In this document: positions 35,720 through 49,599 of the stretch, piece by piece | Position numbering within the stretch: the first letter of the stretch is position 1 | Layout of the letters: every line of letters begins with the position of its first letter | Assembly: GCF_010015445.1 (NCBI RefSeq) | Contig: NC_053126.1 | Coordinates: forward strand, 19,527,169 to 19,591,168 | Origin: Perca fluviatilis | Taxonomy: Eukaryota > Chordata > Actinopteri > Perciformes > Percidae | Length of the DNA stretch: 64,000 bases | Reading direction: 5' to 3' | The notes under the pieces: model-generated | The model's input: the letters and a program-made list of their open reading frames with translations, nothing else | Databases searched by the model: none | What the model was told of the DNA's origin: nothing | Made by a program: the position numbers and the translations under genes

Positions 35720-38700
35720 TGATCAAAGTGGCTTGAATGCGGTTTCACGTTTTTGACCATCATTAGCTGCTGGAGAGGTATCATCTCCAGGACTACTTGC
35801 TTGCTCAGCCTCATTTCATTGTTGGCACACTCAAACAACTGGCCTCCAGCATCCATGTTTTGTGCTCACTGGCTTCACATATTGGTGGACATTTGCTGAA
35901 CATGCTGGGAGTTCAACTGCTTACGGTAAGCTGTTGCAGTTTAGATTCAGGACTCACGAACATTTACACTAAAGGGAATGGTGGTACTGTGTAATTTTAG
36001 TAAAGTTACCACTTAAGTTAGTAGCTGCATCCATTTTCTTCTATAGTTTCCACCTATAATAGTGGGCTTCTGTGTTTAGTTGGTTGGCAGTGTATGGGAG
36101 AACATACACTGCCCTATGTGGGAACATAGGGCCTAATTTTAAGAAAAATCTTAAATGTGGGATCATAGGGCTAACCCAGTTTACAGTGTATCAAAGTATT
36201 TATTTTTTCCCTTGTCGAGATCTTTAATTGTACAGTCACTGGCCCCAACCAAGCCTTAACCCCAACTACAGAGGGGTCGCTTTGCATTTTAACAGGAAGG
36301 AAACCGGGGGGACAGACTTCGACATATCACCGGAACTATTCAGCCATGTAACGTTACCCATGTTTTAAGCTAGCAGCGTTAGCCATTAAATACTACTATA
36401 GTTTCGCATTGCCAGACCTTTCCACAGCGTTAAGTAGCGTTAACGGACGTCTAAATATGTGAAAAAAGGTGAAGACTGACATGTATATAATACAGGGAAC
36501 AACAAAATATCCACAAATGAAATTATAAGGAATATGTAGTAGTAAAATAGGATGTATTTCGACCTCTCTTCTTCGTCTTGCGAACCACTTGACCACATAT
36601 CCATGCTTTGTAAGTTAAACATTCTGCATAACGTTGAAGGCCTACCTAGACATGTATTTGCTATATTGTGATAGATTGTGTAATTGTATAATTTATATGA
36701 ACAGGTCAGGAGGTTGCAGTAGGCCTACATGTGACCATGTTACGCCAGGAAATGGTAAAAAGTCATTTTCAAATGTCTTGTTTTGTCAGACCCAAAACAC
36801 TGATAATTCATTTACAATGATATAAAACAGGGAGAAGCAGCAACTCATAACAGCTGGAACCACATTATTTTTTGTGAGTTATCCAAATATTTTCCAATTT
36901 ATTTTTTGTCAATTGACTAAGTGACTAATCCTTGCATCTTTAGTTTGCAGCCAGGCCTGGACATTAAACAAGCTTGAAGGCTGATGTGCCATATTTTACT
37001 GCCGTTTAAATTAGATATAAAAAAAAAAAGTCTACAAATTGAAGGCTTGATATTATTAGTAGGCCTAGATGATTTTTAATAACTTTTTTGGTGTTTGTTT
37101 ACAGTTAGAAATTACCCTGTAGAAAATTAACATATACATTTTAAAATCAAGAGTTTCCAAATGCAAAAGGTTTCTTTTTGTTTCAAGAGTTCTGTTAAAT
37201 GGCTCCATTTTGTGTTTAACAATTAATGTAGTTTCTGGTCCAGTGGAGCAAGGCTCTATTTCAAAGCTTTAGCTAAGCTCTGCAACAGCCTGTCAGTTTG
37301 AGTTCGGACAGTGTCTTCACTGCAGTGCTTTTCTTTGCTCTTCCAAAGGTCATTCTCTTGGCTTCGCAGCCTCAGGCGACCTTCCTTCCTTCACTAGCTG
37401 CTGCTCTGCCTCTTTAGGTACCATACATTAACCTATCCTACAACAGCTGACCTGCAAGTTCTGTTGAACTGAAGGGTCTGCGCACAGCTTTACTCAACAG
37501 AAACACATGCCTCAACAGCTAGCAGTGTCTCACATCCCTTATTATGTTGGCTTGGCCTGTAGTTATTGTATATCGCCTTTTGTGAAATGTCAAAAGTGCA
37601 GATAAAAGCATCAATCAGACACAAAGTGCCTCTTAAGATCGTGGCATTGCTTTGGATGTGTAGCAAGGCTTTCAAAGTCAACACTTCTCAGCTGAGCAAG
37701 AATTTGAAAGGATGGATTTGTTTCCATGGTGATGCAACACAGTTCTCAAATGTTTGTTGTGTTCTTTGTCTTGTCAGCGGGGATTTTAAAAAACAAGGCA
37801 CTGTGTTTGCAGGTGTTCAGCAGGTGTGAAAAGTACTCGAGTGAGATGTTTCACTGGTGCCATGAAGTCCCATAAGAGTCTCACTTTGCCAGACCCTCCT
37901 CCAAAGCGTGCTGAAGGAGGGTCTGGCTACTCCACATAGCATTCAGGGATGGAAGGAAAACGTGCTCTGGTTTAATGGCACTTCTTTAAATCAATCACAA
38001 TCGTCATGGGCGGAGCTAAACTCCGCACAGAGCTGCTGCTAAATAGTCTTGCGAGAGAAAACTCAGATTGGACAGATAGCCTAGTCTAGCTAGCTGTCTC
38101 AATTTACCATGCAGAGTTCCGTGGAGCAGTCAATAGTCCTCATAAATCCACCAAATTTAAAAATTCCAACACAAAGAAAGCGGAAGGAAATGGAAAATAT
38201 ATGCATCTGGCAGAATTTCCTGCAGCACCGGAGCAATCCCGGAAGTGGAACGCGAAGGATGGTGTCACAGGGGCGGAGCACTGGTCTTGTACCAGCAACA
38301 CTATCAAACTGAGTCACATTATGTTTAACCACAAACCTCACCATCTGACTCTCTGGAAAGGCCATGCCGATTATCTGCATAGTGAGCATGACCTTTGGTG
38401 TAACATGCCAAGTTTGATTTTTGCAACATGTGCATCAGAGAGCAGCACAAAAAGAAAATGTACAACAATACCATCACAGCATGGGACATTCCACATTCAT
38501 GATTGCCTGAATAGCCCTGATTTAATAGGTGAATGATGGATTTAAATTTTTATTTATTTATACATGCCCTGTAATGGCACAGAGAGAGAAGTTGTGGCCC
38601 TACGGAAACAGCAAGTCAATCAGTTAGGGAAAATGAAGTTTTTATTTCCTTGAGATATGAGATACACATTTTATCCAGTGACAAAACAATTCACCTTATT

Positions 38701-41700
38701 ATACATGTTTGTAATCACTATTTTTTTATTTATATTTTATCGTACTGCACTATACATTGATTTCGACTTATACCAGTCTCATATAAGTGGAAAAAGTCCT
38801 CACGTTTCTAATCAAATGTGAGCTGTTTCGTTGGCTTCTGTGTTATGGACTGTGCTAAAGACTGTAACTAAAGTTTGACAGGGCTGAAAAGTTTAATGCA
38901 AATCAACAGTGGACATCTGTTATGCCAAAGCTGCAATGGATTTTGGCTGCTGATGTTGGCAGTTTATCTACAGGAATGTATAATTAGTGTCTAAAATAAA
39001 GGAAAAGCCTCAATAATCAGGTTGTACGGACTTTATGCAAATGGTCACACTTTACCTTATTCTGCCAGTGGCTTCGGCTTCAAAAAGCAGTAAAAGAGAA
39101 ATTATTTCATTTTGACAGTTAATAGTGTATCTGTGGAGATGGGACACTTCTCTGCTTCATCCACACTTGGAAACAGGCTGAAAAAAAACATTGAAGTATA
39201 TTAACCTAAATCTTATCTTTGCAGCTTTAATAGCAGGTGGTATACCTTTTCCTGGTTGTTTGCCCACTCGAGCAAAATTGCACAAATAAAACACTTCAGA
39301 ATCACTTTGATTCTGTTGTGAACCATTTTTATCCCAGTGACGACAGCTTAGATAAAAATTGCCTCAACCTACATGAACAAGTACTCGCTGAGTGGCTCCA
39401 CAAGCAACAAAATGATGCAACTAATGTCCTGTAAATAACATCACTTTTTGCTTTTACACTAACAGAACAAATCATGACATTGGAGCTCTATCTCTGTAAT
39501 ACTTCTGCCAGGAAACAATATAGATTGTAGTAGCGCTATAATAAATACTTCTCTGAAGCTTTTAGTTGCTAATAATAACAACTATTTCTGAAATAATTTT
39601 GAGGGAGTTTGTGGTGTTGGTGTTCCTGGTTTTTCACCATTTTTTTTTAATACAGTCTTATCCTTTATTCCACACAGGATCATTTTCCAATTTGAGTAGT
39701 AACCCACATTTCTCTTTTCCATTCTTATTCACAGAACATACAGGAGAAAAAATCAGGCAGTCACCGAAGGAGAAAAGCTTGCTTGAGAAAATCCCGAAAC
39801 AAGGAGATGAATCAAAGTAGGTTAACCGTATACAGTCGTCGTGCCCTGATTTAGCCTGGCTCCTCCAGAATAGATGACCCAAAACCTCTTCTCCCCTCCC
39901 TTTTCTCCCTTTTCCCATGGCCCTGTTTGAAGAGAGCTTTTCGGAGCTGGAACACAACTACATGCCTGCTCAACTGACAGGATTAACAACATACGCTTAA
40001 AATAGGGAGCCTTCTGTACAGGTGTAAATGTTGAAACCTTGTTTGATGAGTCTGGATGCTAGCAAGGCCACTGCCACAAGAAAATAAATCATGAAGCTTT
40101 CATTCACCTGAACCTGAGCTGACAGGTTTGTGCCAGGACTAATGGTAGAAGATGGGTTCAAAATCAAGATAAATGAACATGAAGAATAATGAACAACTTG
40201 TGTTTTGAAATGTTGGTTCTGTTGCTTTGGAAGCCATCGCTCCAAAGAAGAATTTGAGGTTTTTTTCTATCGCTAAACAACAGTGGGCACAACTGGAGTC
40301 CCATGTGCAAAACTCAAATCACAGTCTGCATTACCAACAGTAACCTGAGCTAAACATTTCACATCACCTGGAAAACTCATTCAAAGCAACACGACTCTTA
40401 ACACAAAACAGGCTCAGTGCAGCCAAACACTATGCACAAGCCTCACTGAGATAACACACACTGTCACTCAGAACACACTGAGAGTAAAAACACTAGCATC
40501 CAACACCAATACACAAATTACAAACTTTCTCATCTTTACAATTTGAACAATTTGAGTGACTTGACACTACTCAATAGTTTATTTAAGGAAAAGATATAGA
40601 TTGTATAATATACCAATTTTGACGTAAGGTAAACAAGAAGGAATGAAAATCAGCAGTTTTCTTCAATATAGTATTTTGTCTCTAGTAATTTATGGTATTA
40701 CTGGGGAAAAAAACTAAAGGTACATACGTAACAGTAACAAAGAATAGTGTGACTAATTCTGTCTCTCTCCAGCATCATGTGGCAAGTTTTCTTCATCGCA
40801 GATGTCTGCATCATCTCTAAATACAAATGAATGTGGTGTTTCCATTGCTTTCACCTCCATTACTTTCTGAAAAACAGTAAGAACGCAAAGATCTAGTGTT
40901 TTTCAATTTATTTTTATAGTTGTGTACATAACCTCAGACATCTTACCTGGACATATTGGTATCTTTGCTCTTTTACCTGTTTCTCTCAAACGGTACAGTG
41001 TATAATTGTTTCATTCTTATTTGGTGTTTGTATACAAAAAAGGCTTTCTGAGCTTTCTCTGTATGAATACCATATATGTTCACTAACTAGTCTAAAACAA
41101 GACACCTGGTTAGGCTTTCAGCTAAAATTCCAATCAGCAGTGTTTGATAGGCACCAGACTGAAATCTATTCTGTTTTGAATGTGTGGTTAACAGTTTTGA
41201 CAGCAGGGTGTTAGCATTTGAACAAAGTGCTGTAAATCTACAGTGTTGTGCACATTGTGGTTAAAGTCATGGGATAAGTGTGTAGAGTTTTGAAAACTGT
41301 GTTCAAGCAATGAAAAATGAACTAGAGTTTGGTCCACATGAACTGCTGCTGTCCAAACTGTATTTTGACCTAATAAATGTCAGAGGATCACTAAAGTTAT
41401 TACAAATCATCCATTTCTTGGCAATCCATCCAATAGTTGTTGAGATATTTCAGCGTGGACCAAATTGTTGAACTGACCATCCCTACAGCCATGCTGCTAG
41501 CACAGCTAAAAAAATAGATTAGGACTTTTGGGATGATTACTTACAGATGAGCCACCTGCGGTTCAGTTTTATTTGATCAATGACATGAACCTGGTGACTA
41601 TCAACACCAGATACATAGGCTACCTGTTGTATTATTCTATAAGGACATCTGCTCCAACCTGCCAAGAGACCAACATGACCTTATAGTCCTTCAAATTAAC

Positions 41701-44700
41701 TGTGTACTTGTCTCAGTCCTCAACACTGACCTTTGGGCAAACATAATGCATTAGTGTGCTCAAGCAATCATGCCATTGCCTTTTACCTCACTAAACTTTT
41801 ACGTCTAGATGATTGTATATTCCTTCATAAATGTTTGAACAGTCTGAAAGGGCCAGTTTTGCCTCCCGCTGTTATAGGTTGCCTGCCTTCAGTCAAAGTT
41901 AATGATGCTGTAAATCCATGACACTGATACAAATTAGCTATTGAACCAAAAGCAGCAGAAAGAGACTCCGAAAACACACACAAATAGTGGCACAATGGAT
42001 CTTTATCTATGCTGGCAAAATTTACCTATGCAAATTCAATGGGTTCTCAAAACTGGCTAAGCAGGAGGTCCCAGTTCCTAGGAAACTGAAGCAGGCACAG
42101 CAGTGGCCAGGATGCTGAAAATCATCTAAAAAAAACTGTAGATTGATAGTGTCTGTTTTAAGACTCCTTTGACGTTATGTCGGGAGCTGTGAATTCAGAG
42201 AAAAAGCTTTTCCCTCGGCTTGACCACTTCTTAATTGACTGCTATGTCGGGTAGATTGTTTTCTATCGGTATCACAGAGGAGATCTTGTTTTGTCCTTTC
42301 GTCCTTTTATTGTAAACGTCCTTCATTGACCTACCATTAGCAGTAGGCTGTCTGTCATCTTTTCTCAATCATTAAATACTGTCACATCATATATCAAAGC
42401 TCTCCTTTGCTTCTCTGCTGTTTGTCTTCATGGTCTTCTCTCTGACTTCTATTGGGGCAAAACATTAACTTTTTTCCTATGCTACCTTTGTCTGCGTCTG
42501 CAATTTGTTTCCCTTCCTGTCCTCATGAAAAATTGTGCAGACAAGACTCCATGAAGAGGGCACAATAAGGTATTTCTCTGTCACAGCAGATACAGTGACA
42601 ATGGTTATATATCTTTTTTTGCATAACAAATTGCTTTGTGTCCTGGTATGGTGCAAATTACGTTGTGTACTTGGGTAGTCCTGCAGCACCGGATTAAAGT
42701 GAATTGCAGTGAGTCACATTTCCACAGGCTGACAACGGATTGATGATGCAGGTAAAGAAAAACTTCATTGTGACAAGAATTTGCATAATACAGTCATGCT
42801 CACAAAAAGAGTCTCTGAAAATGAGACACTGACATGATTTATCTTGACAGACTATCAGAGTCATTTTGATCAGATTAGATGTGATTTTCTTAGCCAGTGA
42901 TCTGTGTTGCCTGAGATGAGACATGATTAACAGAGACGACAATTTATGGTTGATTGCACTTCCTTTTGTTGACATCACATCATCCAACGTTGCCCTTACT
43001 TCCTAATATTCACCATCAATCAAAGCCTGGCTTTCGATTAGTGTCTTGTGCTCCAGTCAAGCCTCACCAGTAATTATAAATGCCGTAAGGGAGCAATCAG
43101 GAAATGTGACAGCTACCTTGTTTTACAACATTTTACAATGACCAGCCAAAAATTACACCCATTATAATCATTTATCAAAGCTGCCAACCTATCGCTCTCC
43201 TGGTGATATTCATTTTTTTATAAGCTAGAGTTTGTGTGTCAAAGTGTCTACCATGTTTAAAATGTGCAGAGTCACTGATTGATTTTAACCTGCTCTTTAA
43301 TCATCGTAAAGGAAAATGCACACAGAGTGTGTTCAATTACCAGCCATGTAATCCTGAATGATTAGTTTACATGAGCTGAATAGCATGAGAGGAGGAAAAG
43401 GTTACAATAACATGAAACCAGCAGTCTGAGAGAAGCCTGCTTCATATGCAGTTTTGCATGAAATAAACCTTATTGATCCCTAGCAAAAGTAATTCAGCAA
43501 TGATCAAATGAAGTGTAAGTTAAGCCCAGAACAGGAAAATAGGGCAAAATAGAAAATAGTAAGTAGTAGGCCTAAATGCAGTGACATTATCTCAGATTTT
43601 ACTTTTAGGGCTGATAAATCTAGTTTTAGTTCTCAATGCTCAACCATTTAAAGTAATGGTTTGACATTTTGTGACATATGCCTATTCTCTTTCTTGCCTA
43701 GAGTTAGATGAGAAGAGCGATACGCTATAGAGTCAAACTATTCATTGTGTTCTGGCATATCGTCCTGACCCAAGGTCAAGAAACACATTTAATTAGATCA
43801 TTATAAAGTATAGGAATGAAATGGATGTAATGTAAATTATACATTTTAATTGATTGTATAAAGAAAATAGTCTTAAGACTGAGATTCAGGCTCTGAGAAA
43901 CAGTGGACTCCTTTTTCTTCTTCTTCATCATCACCAGGCGCTCACAATTTCATTTCATCTATCTGTCGACTAAAGTAAAGGTCAGCTGTGTAGAGAGAAG
44001 GATGACATGAATTGTTCAAGCGCTGATATTTGTGTGTGTGTGTGTGTGTGTGTGCCACGAGTGATGCCTCTGGCTGCAAACTCTTGGGGAGAAAGAGAGA
44101 AGAGCAACAAGAAATTGAGAGGGAGAGGGCTCGGTGGGGCAGGTGAAGCTCATGTTTCATTAATAGGGCATATCATGCAGTGTGCGTGTGCGTGTGCATG
44201 TGTATGTGTATGTGTATGGGGGGATGCAGAGTCACAGTTGACTTTAATTAGAGGGAGAATGTGTTAAACAAATGTAGGGCAATCACTGATTCACAGGAGC
44301 ATGGCGTCCATGTTAGCCTAATCAGCGCTGATCAGGGGCAGAGTACACCGGGCATGAGACACTGAAGAAGACTGATGAGTCAGTAGCCTGTTTAAAGCAT
44401 CAGTCATCATTACTGACAGAGTGCTGAATCACAGTCAGACCAACGTCTTGTGGTATTATTTTCCACAGAGGGACGGTAAAGCTGCCCTGCCCTCTCCCTC
44501 CTCGCCTGTCAGTCACTTCCAATCAACATGTCTGTAATAACCTCTGACTCCTGTCTGGTCATGGAGCGACTGACCTCCCCAGCCACCTGTCTGTCTTTCT
44601 ATCTGTCTGCATTTCTGCCTGCCTGTCCATCCTGTCTCTACTGGCAGGATTTATTGTTGACAATGAGCAGCCTTGGCTCTGCTGCTAAGAAACATTCACA

Positions 44701-44720
44701 GCCAGCCTCCTCAGCAGTGT
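35720..44720. other. Gene-poor intergenic region
   Basis: No gene recognised on either strand over about 9 kb. It contains an interspersed repeat near 37888-38310, and a segment at about 40270-41350 that looks like an old DNA-transposon remnant without clear ends. Near 43640-43735 there is a fragment related to the element at 18606-19055 (shared GACATTTT, CTTTCTTGCC, GAGTTAGATGAGAAG). Two short open frames near 39237-39434 and 39735-39820 have splice-acceptor-like upstream sequence but match nothing I know. Confidence 0.5.
37888..38310. repeat. Interspersed repeat headed by a short hairpin
   Basis: GCCAGACCCTCCT (37888-37900) pairs with AGGAGGGTCTGGC (37915-37927), a perfect 13-bp stem. The following sequence, including GGGCGGAGCTAAACTCCGC near 38010-38028 (itself nearly palindromic), resembles a repeat common in spiny-rayed fish. 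The right boundary is approximate. Confidence 0.5.
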
Positions 44721-44722
44721 TA

Positions 44723-44883
44723 AAAATGAACTTTTTTGTCCACCAGCCAAATGGCAAGTGAATGTTCAAATATTACCAGCCACTCAATAGATTAAAATAG
44801 TTTTTTTTGGATGGTGAGTGAAGCAAATCTACCAGCCACTTGCATATTTTACCAGCATTTGGCTGGTGGATGGTGTTCATTTT
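44723..44883. mobile_element. 161-bp palindromic element (MITE-like)
   Basis: Left end AAAATGAAC with CCACCAGCCAAATG; the right end carries CATTTGGCTGGTGG and GTTCATTTT, inverted. The stem covers about 30 bases per side with a few mismatches, and ACCAGCCACT recurs inside. No coding. Confidence 0.75.
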
Positions 44884-45526
44884 GAGCCATGCTCCTCAGA
44901 GATAAACAGCAACATTCTTATTCAAGTTTTTAGGAAAATGGTCCATTAGTTCTGTACTTAACCTACCTGTTGATTAATAAAGATGCCAAAATCATGCACG
45001 TATTGCGGTTAGATTATTGTTGATTAGTGCTCCATACTTACATTTTAGCATGCACGTTGTCAAGAGAAAACGCAGAATGTGGCTTGCCTTTTTCAAAGTA
45101 AAAAAGAGGAGCATTTAGCAGTTAAAGCACTCCAATTCAGTGTGCACGCATCTTGCCAGAATTGTGCAGAATAAAATGACACAATAAAAGACCTGGAATA
45201 TGGTGTTATCATTTCTAAATTATTTCTAAATATCATGTCTAAATTTCAAATCTAATTTGCTAACTTTTGAGGTAGTAACCAGCATTCACTGAACTTGATG
45301 TATGCTCAACTGTAAGCATTGAGAGCACCAGAGCAAACAATCTATGAAACAATGAATGATGATGTTTATATTCTTCTCTCTTAAAAGCAAAATTGACCGG
45401 TGGTCCAATCTCCCCCAAAACTTAGTTTATCTTTGTGATGGCTCTCTGCTGCTTTGTCACACAGCACTCGGTAATCCCTGATTTACATGCCCACGTTGCT
45501 TGAAAGACAGAGGTATCATGTCTTCT

Positions 45527-45614
45527 ACAAGTTTTGTTTAGAAGTGGTGAGTGAGATAAAAAAAGGACCACTGATCGTCCTTTTATCTCACTTACCACTT
45601 CAAAACAAAACTTT
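45527..45614. repeat. Long imperfect hairpin
   Basis: Left arm 45527-45568 contains GAAGTGGTGAGTGAGAT; right arm 45577-45614 contains ATCTCACTTACCACTTC. About 40 bases pair with few mismatches around an eight-base loop (CACTGATC). It lies about 110 bases outside the left end of the larger inverted-repeat element. Confidence 0.85.
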
Positions 45615-45725
45615 GCATGGATTTTGTTTCTTCTCCAAATTTGTTCTTTTGGGACTTTGGCACTTCGAGTATGTTGTGTGTGTTCTTTGTTTGTTTTACA
45701 AACACTGTCCAGTGTTGGCATTTGT

Positions 45726-45980
45726 CGGTGGCCGACAGGGGCGAACGCACTGCAACTTAATGAAACACACGCAAATAGACAAAACACAAGCAAATACACA
45801 AACGCGCTGCAAATACACAAATGATGCAAAAAAAGCACACAAACTCTGAAAATAGAAACGATGCAAAAAGAAAAGCACACAATCCCCAAAAATAAATGCT
45901 GCATCTAGATTACACAATGGAAGTTCTCCAGGCTTTTAGGGGGAGCACTAAGTGGAACAGCTTGGTTTTTGACCCCACTA

Positions 45981-46045
<65 letters not shown>

Positions 46046-46734
46046 GGGCGCAATTTTTTCCTACTATGGCCACGCCAAGACCCACCCTTCAATAGCATTC
46101 ACACACTACTATTGGCCAGGCCTCCATGCTTACGCAAGGTAACGTAACCCGATTTGTACAGGTCCTATCCCCTGACCAATCGGCTATCCTAACCTTAACC
46201 ACTTGAGGTCAATGCCTAACCCCAACCAATCGAGCTGCTATTGAAGGGCGGGTCTTGGCGTGGCCATAGTAGGAAGCTCAGCCGGGGCACGTTCAATATT
46301 AAATATTAAGTCTATGTTCGAGATATATTTTCTGTTGTTTGGTGGGTGTGTCTCTAATTTATTGGCTCAGGTCACAGGTGATACCCAATCAACAGAGACG
46401 TGTCTGTAAACTCGTGGTAATAAAAAGGCAGAGCGCTCTCTCCCCGTGGGGTCGAAAATCAAGCGGTTCCACTTAGCTCTTCCGTACAGGCCTGGAGAAC
46501 TTCCGTTGTGTAATATGCAGTGTTTTTTTTTGCATTTGTTTTCGGGGATTGTGTGCTTTTCTTTTGCATGTTTTGTGTATTTGGTTGTGTTGTGTGTATT
46601 TGCAGCGCGTTTGCTAAATGCTGTGCATGTGTTGTCAAATTTTTAGGAAAAAAAGATATTTTCTTAATTTGCTTGTGTTTTGTCTATTTGCGTGTTTCAT
46701 TAAATTGCAGTGCGTTTGCCCCTGTCGGCCACCG
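45726..46734. mobile_element. Long inverted-repeat DNA element with a second inverted repeat nested inside
   Basis: Ends are perfect inverted copies: CGGTGGCCGACAGGGGC at 45726 and GCCCCTGTCGGCCACCG ending at 46734. The arms stay recognisable over about 250 bases (to GACCCCAC at 45971-45978, paired with GTGGGGTC at 46446-46453). Inside are a (GA)n tract (about 45987-46039) and an inner pair, 46060-46097 and 46237-46274, that is an almost perfect 38-bp inverted repeat (CCTACTATGGCCACGCC / GGCGTGGCCATAGTAGG). No transposase coding; no target-site duplication identified. Superfamily unassigned. Confidence 0.82.
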
Positions 46735-46935
46735 TACTTTTATGACCTTTTTCTGTGTTCTTCTGTTATGTGTAATCAGGGAGAGGAAACGGGAGTGTAA
46801 GCCTAACTGCAAAACAAGAATGAACTTCAACCCCGCCCATGTGCCATCTGTAAACTATATATGTAACACTGAGAGCATTAGAAATTGCTTTTCTCTCTAT
46901 TTCTCTCTATCTGCCCATACTCTATATTTATTTAA

Positions 46936-46936
<1 letters not shown>

Positions 46937-46985
<49 letters not shown>
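46937..46985. repeat. (TG)n microsatellite
   Basis: About 24 TG units, intergenic. A second shorter (TG)n lies at about 47117-47144. Confidence 0.93.
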
Positions 46986-46986
<1 letters not shown>

Positions 46987-47113
46987 AAAGACACATTTTT
47001 GCACTGCATTAGTTCCTGTGTGGGTGAAGTAGAAAGGGTAATGGTATGTTGTACTTACAGCTGAAGAAATAATTCTTTATGTTTCTGTCAGCCAGCATCA
47101 GTGACAGGTCTGT

Positions 47114-47147
<34 letters not shown>

Positions 47148-49500
47148 TTTAGCAACCTGTGATTACCTCTATTTTTAGAATGACTTTTCATTTAATCACC
47201 CCTATTTTTGTAATTGGATTCCCCTGACAGCTGCTTTCGTTGTGATTTGCTTTGCTTTGCTTCAATAACCGCTCGCTTCCTCTCTGTAGAAACAGAAAGT
47301 GTGAAAATTGCATACTTATAAAAAGAAACACCAAGGAGGGGAGAGCCTCTCTCTCCCTCTTTCTCTCTCTCTCTGTGTGTTGGAGTTGGGGGTGGATTCA
47401 AATCTATTTTGCTCAGGATTTGAAGAAGGAAATGGTAAATAAACATATGTGAATTTTCCTCATGAAACACCACTCATTGTAACTGTAATTTATTTTTCAC
47501 TGTAGCTTACATTGCTGTAATTTGTGCAAGTGAGGGATTAGGTTTGGGTATTATTTAGGTTTTGTAAATTCTGTATCTGACACTGATTATAATTGGGGTT
47601 TTAATCGAATCCTGGTTCTGATTTTTGGCATACTTAAGGAACAAAAAATAAATAAAAATAAAATATATAAAAGAAAAAAGGTAAAGAAAGGCAAAATATA
47701 AACATTTGCTGATCCTGGTGATGAAGATGCTCAGGTGTCAAGCGAAACTAGGTTTTGTTTGTTCTTTTCCCTCTTATTGTGATTCTGGTCCTCACCCAAA
47801 CCACACTGGAACCTGCAGCACAAACATTTTGATGTTAACTCAAATGAGCCACATGGATGAAGAAAAAAAAAAAAAAGACGAGGGACACAATGTTCAGACT
47901 ATGCACTGATTCTCTCTCAGTTCCTCTCTCTCTCTTTCTGCCTGTCTCTATTGATGTTATGGCTCTCTGTTCACCTGGACCGGGACAGGAAGCGCAGAGG
48001 CAGTGTTAGTCCTGACACTTGGAGGCACAGCGAAAGGTCATGAGACGTAATAATAACAGCAGGGGACAGTCTGAATAATGATAGTGGACATTTATTATAC
48101 AGGAGCACAAGTAAACCCCTGCAGGGTCCGTGCAGGGTCGGTCAGATATGACACTGGGCCAGATTTCAGGAATAAATAAACATTTACACCCAGCCATAAT
48201 TGTCCCCCTCCTGTTGCTTTACTACCTTAGAAAGTGGTGATTATGGCCAAGATGAGCTGGAGCAGCCAGCAGAAATGAGGCATTAATAATTGGCAATTTT
48301 ACATTCAGCAGCTTCACCTCCTCAGATATTTCTCCATAATCAAATCAGGTGAGGCAAGTCCAGTTAGAGCCTCCTTACAATAACTTCAATCATAAGAAAT
48401 TTCAAAACAAGAGCTGAGAAAAAACAGGTAAGGTAATTCCCTGGTTTGCTTCTCTCAAGAGTAACTCAGACTGACACAAGAAAGAGAGACAGCGGCATGA
48501 AGGCAGTGACAGAAACGATAGGAGGAAAGGGACATAAAGAGAGACGAGCCAGAAGATTAAGTGAGACAACGAAAGACGGGAGAGTTTGAGGGTCTGCGTC
48601 AATGTCTGTAAAGTGAGAGTAGGAACTAGGAAAGGAGACAGGGAGTGATTGGGTGAGGCAGTTCGAGCCAGGAAAATGAAATGAGAGGATTAGAAGAGGG
48701 AGACTAAGATGGAAGCGTTCAACAACGCTCCTCCACACACTGGCAAAGTTTCCTCAGCTACAGAGGACACCGTGCTCTGAGTCACAGCAGATGGGAAGCA
48801 GTGTCAAGTGTTAATAGAGGTATAGCAGCCACTGTTGGTGGCGAAACTCAGCCGTTTATCAACCAACCGAAAATCCCTCCTGTCAAGAAGACACAGGTTA
48901 TTGTTTAGCTGATGTCAAACAAAGCCAAATTTATGGCCACAAATCAAACATATGCACCAGTACAGTTGGCCTTAAAAGTAAAACGTTCAGTCAAAAATGA
49001 AAATGTTGGCATTGTTTATTCACTGTAATGTCAAAACATTAGTTGGCAAGTGCAGCTCCATGTCAGAATGTGGACTAATTATTCAGAATTCCAAAGAGGG
49101 CCCAGAAAACGATCTCTTGTTTCAACATCCGTCAGCAGCATAATCCAAGTATTCTGAAGCTAACGCTGTGCTTTACATGGTAGTAATTCACTGTGTGTTT
49201 ACACTCGAAAGCACAAGTTTACATGATGTAAAACAGTGACATCTGTGCTCCAACTTATAATGCAAAGCACTTTCAGTAGCACTAGACTTGCTTTCGAAGA
49301 AAGAAGAATTTACATCGGGATTTATAGGAGAGGGACACACACAGGCAATCAGCAGGTTAAAAAAGTGTTGATCAGAAATAATAAATGATGATGGTGGCAT
49401 ATTTTCATGTAAAAGTTAACTGAAATGGAAATGCTAATTCGCTGAGGCAAAGGTGCATCTGTGCGAGTTGCATCGCTTTTGAACACACCTTTAAAATGCT
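46986..49500. other. Intergenic stretch with nothing recognised
   Basis: Apart from a (TG)n run and a CT-rich patch near 47345-47375, no coding exon, RNA gene or clear element was seen on either strand. Confidence 0.5.
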
Positions 49501-49599
49501 TAAAAGCATGATGAAGACATATTCAGCCTAGCAAGATTCAGTCTGTTGTATCATTCAGGAAAGGAGCAACCTGTTCAGGAAATATTTAGAAACTGTCAT

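Noticed and set aside
45422..45904. 160-codon frame on the minus strand
   Set aside because: It runs through the hairpin and the arm of the inverted-repeat element, is rich in Cys/Phe/Val from repeats and matches nothing known.
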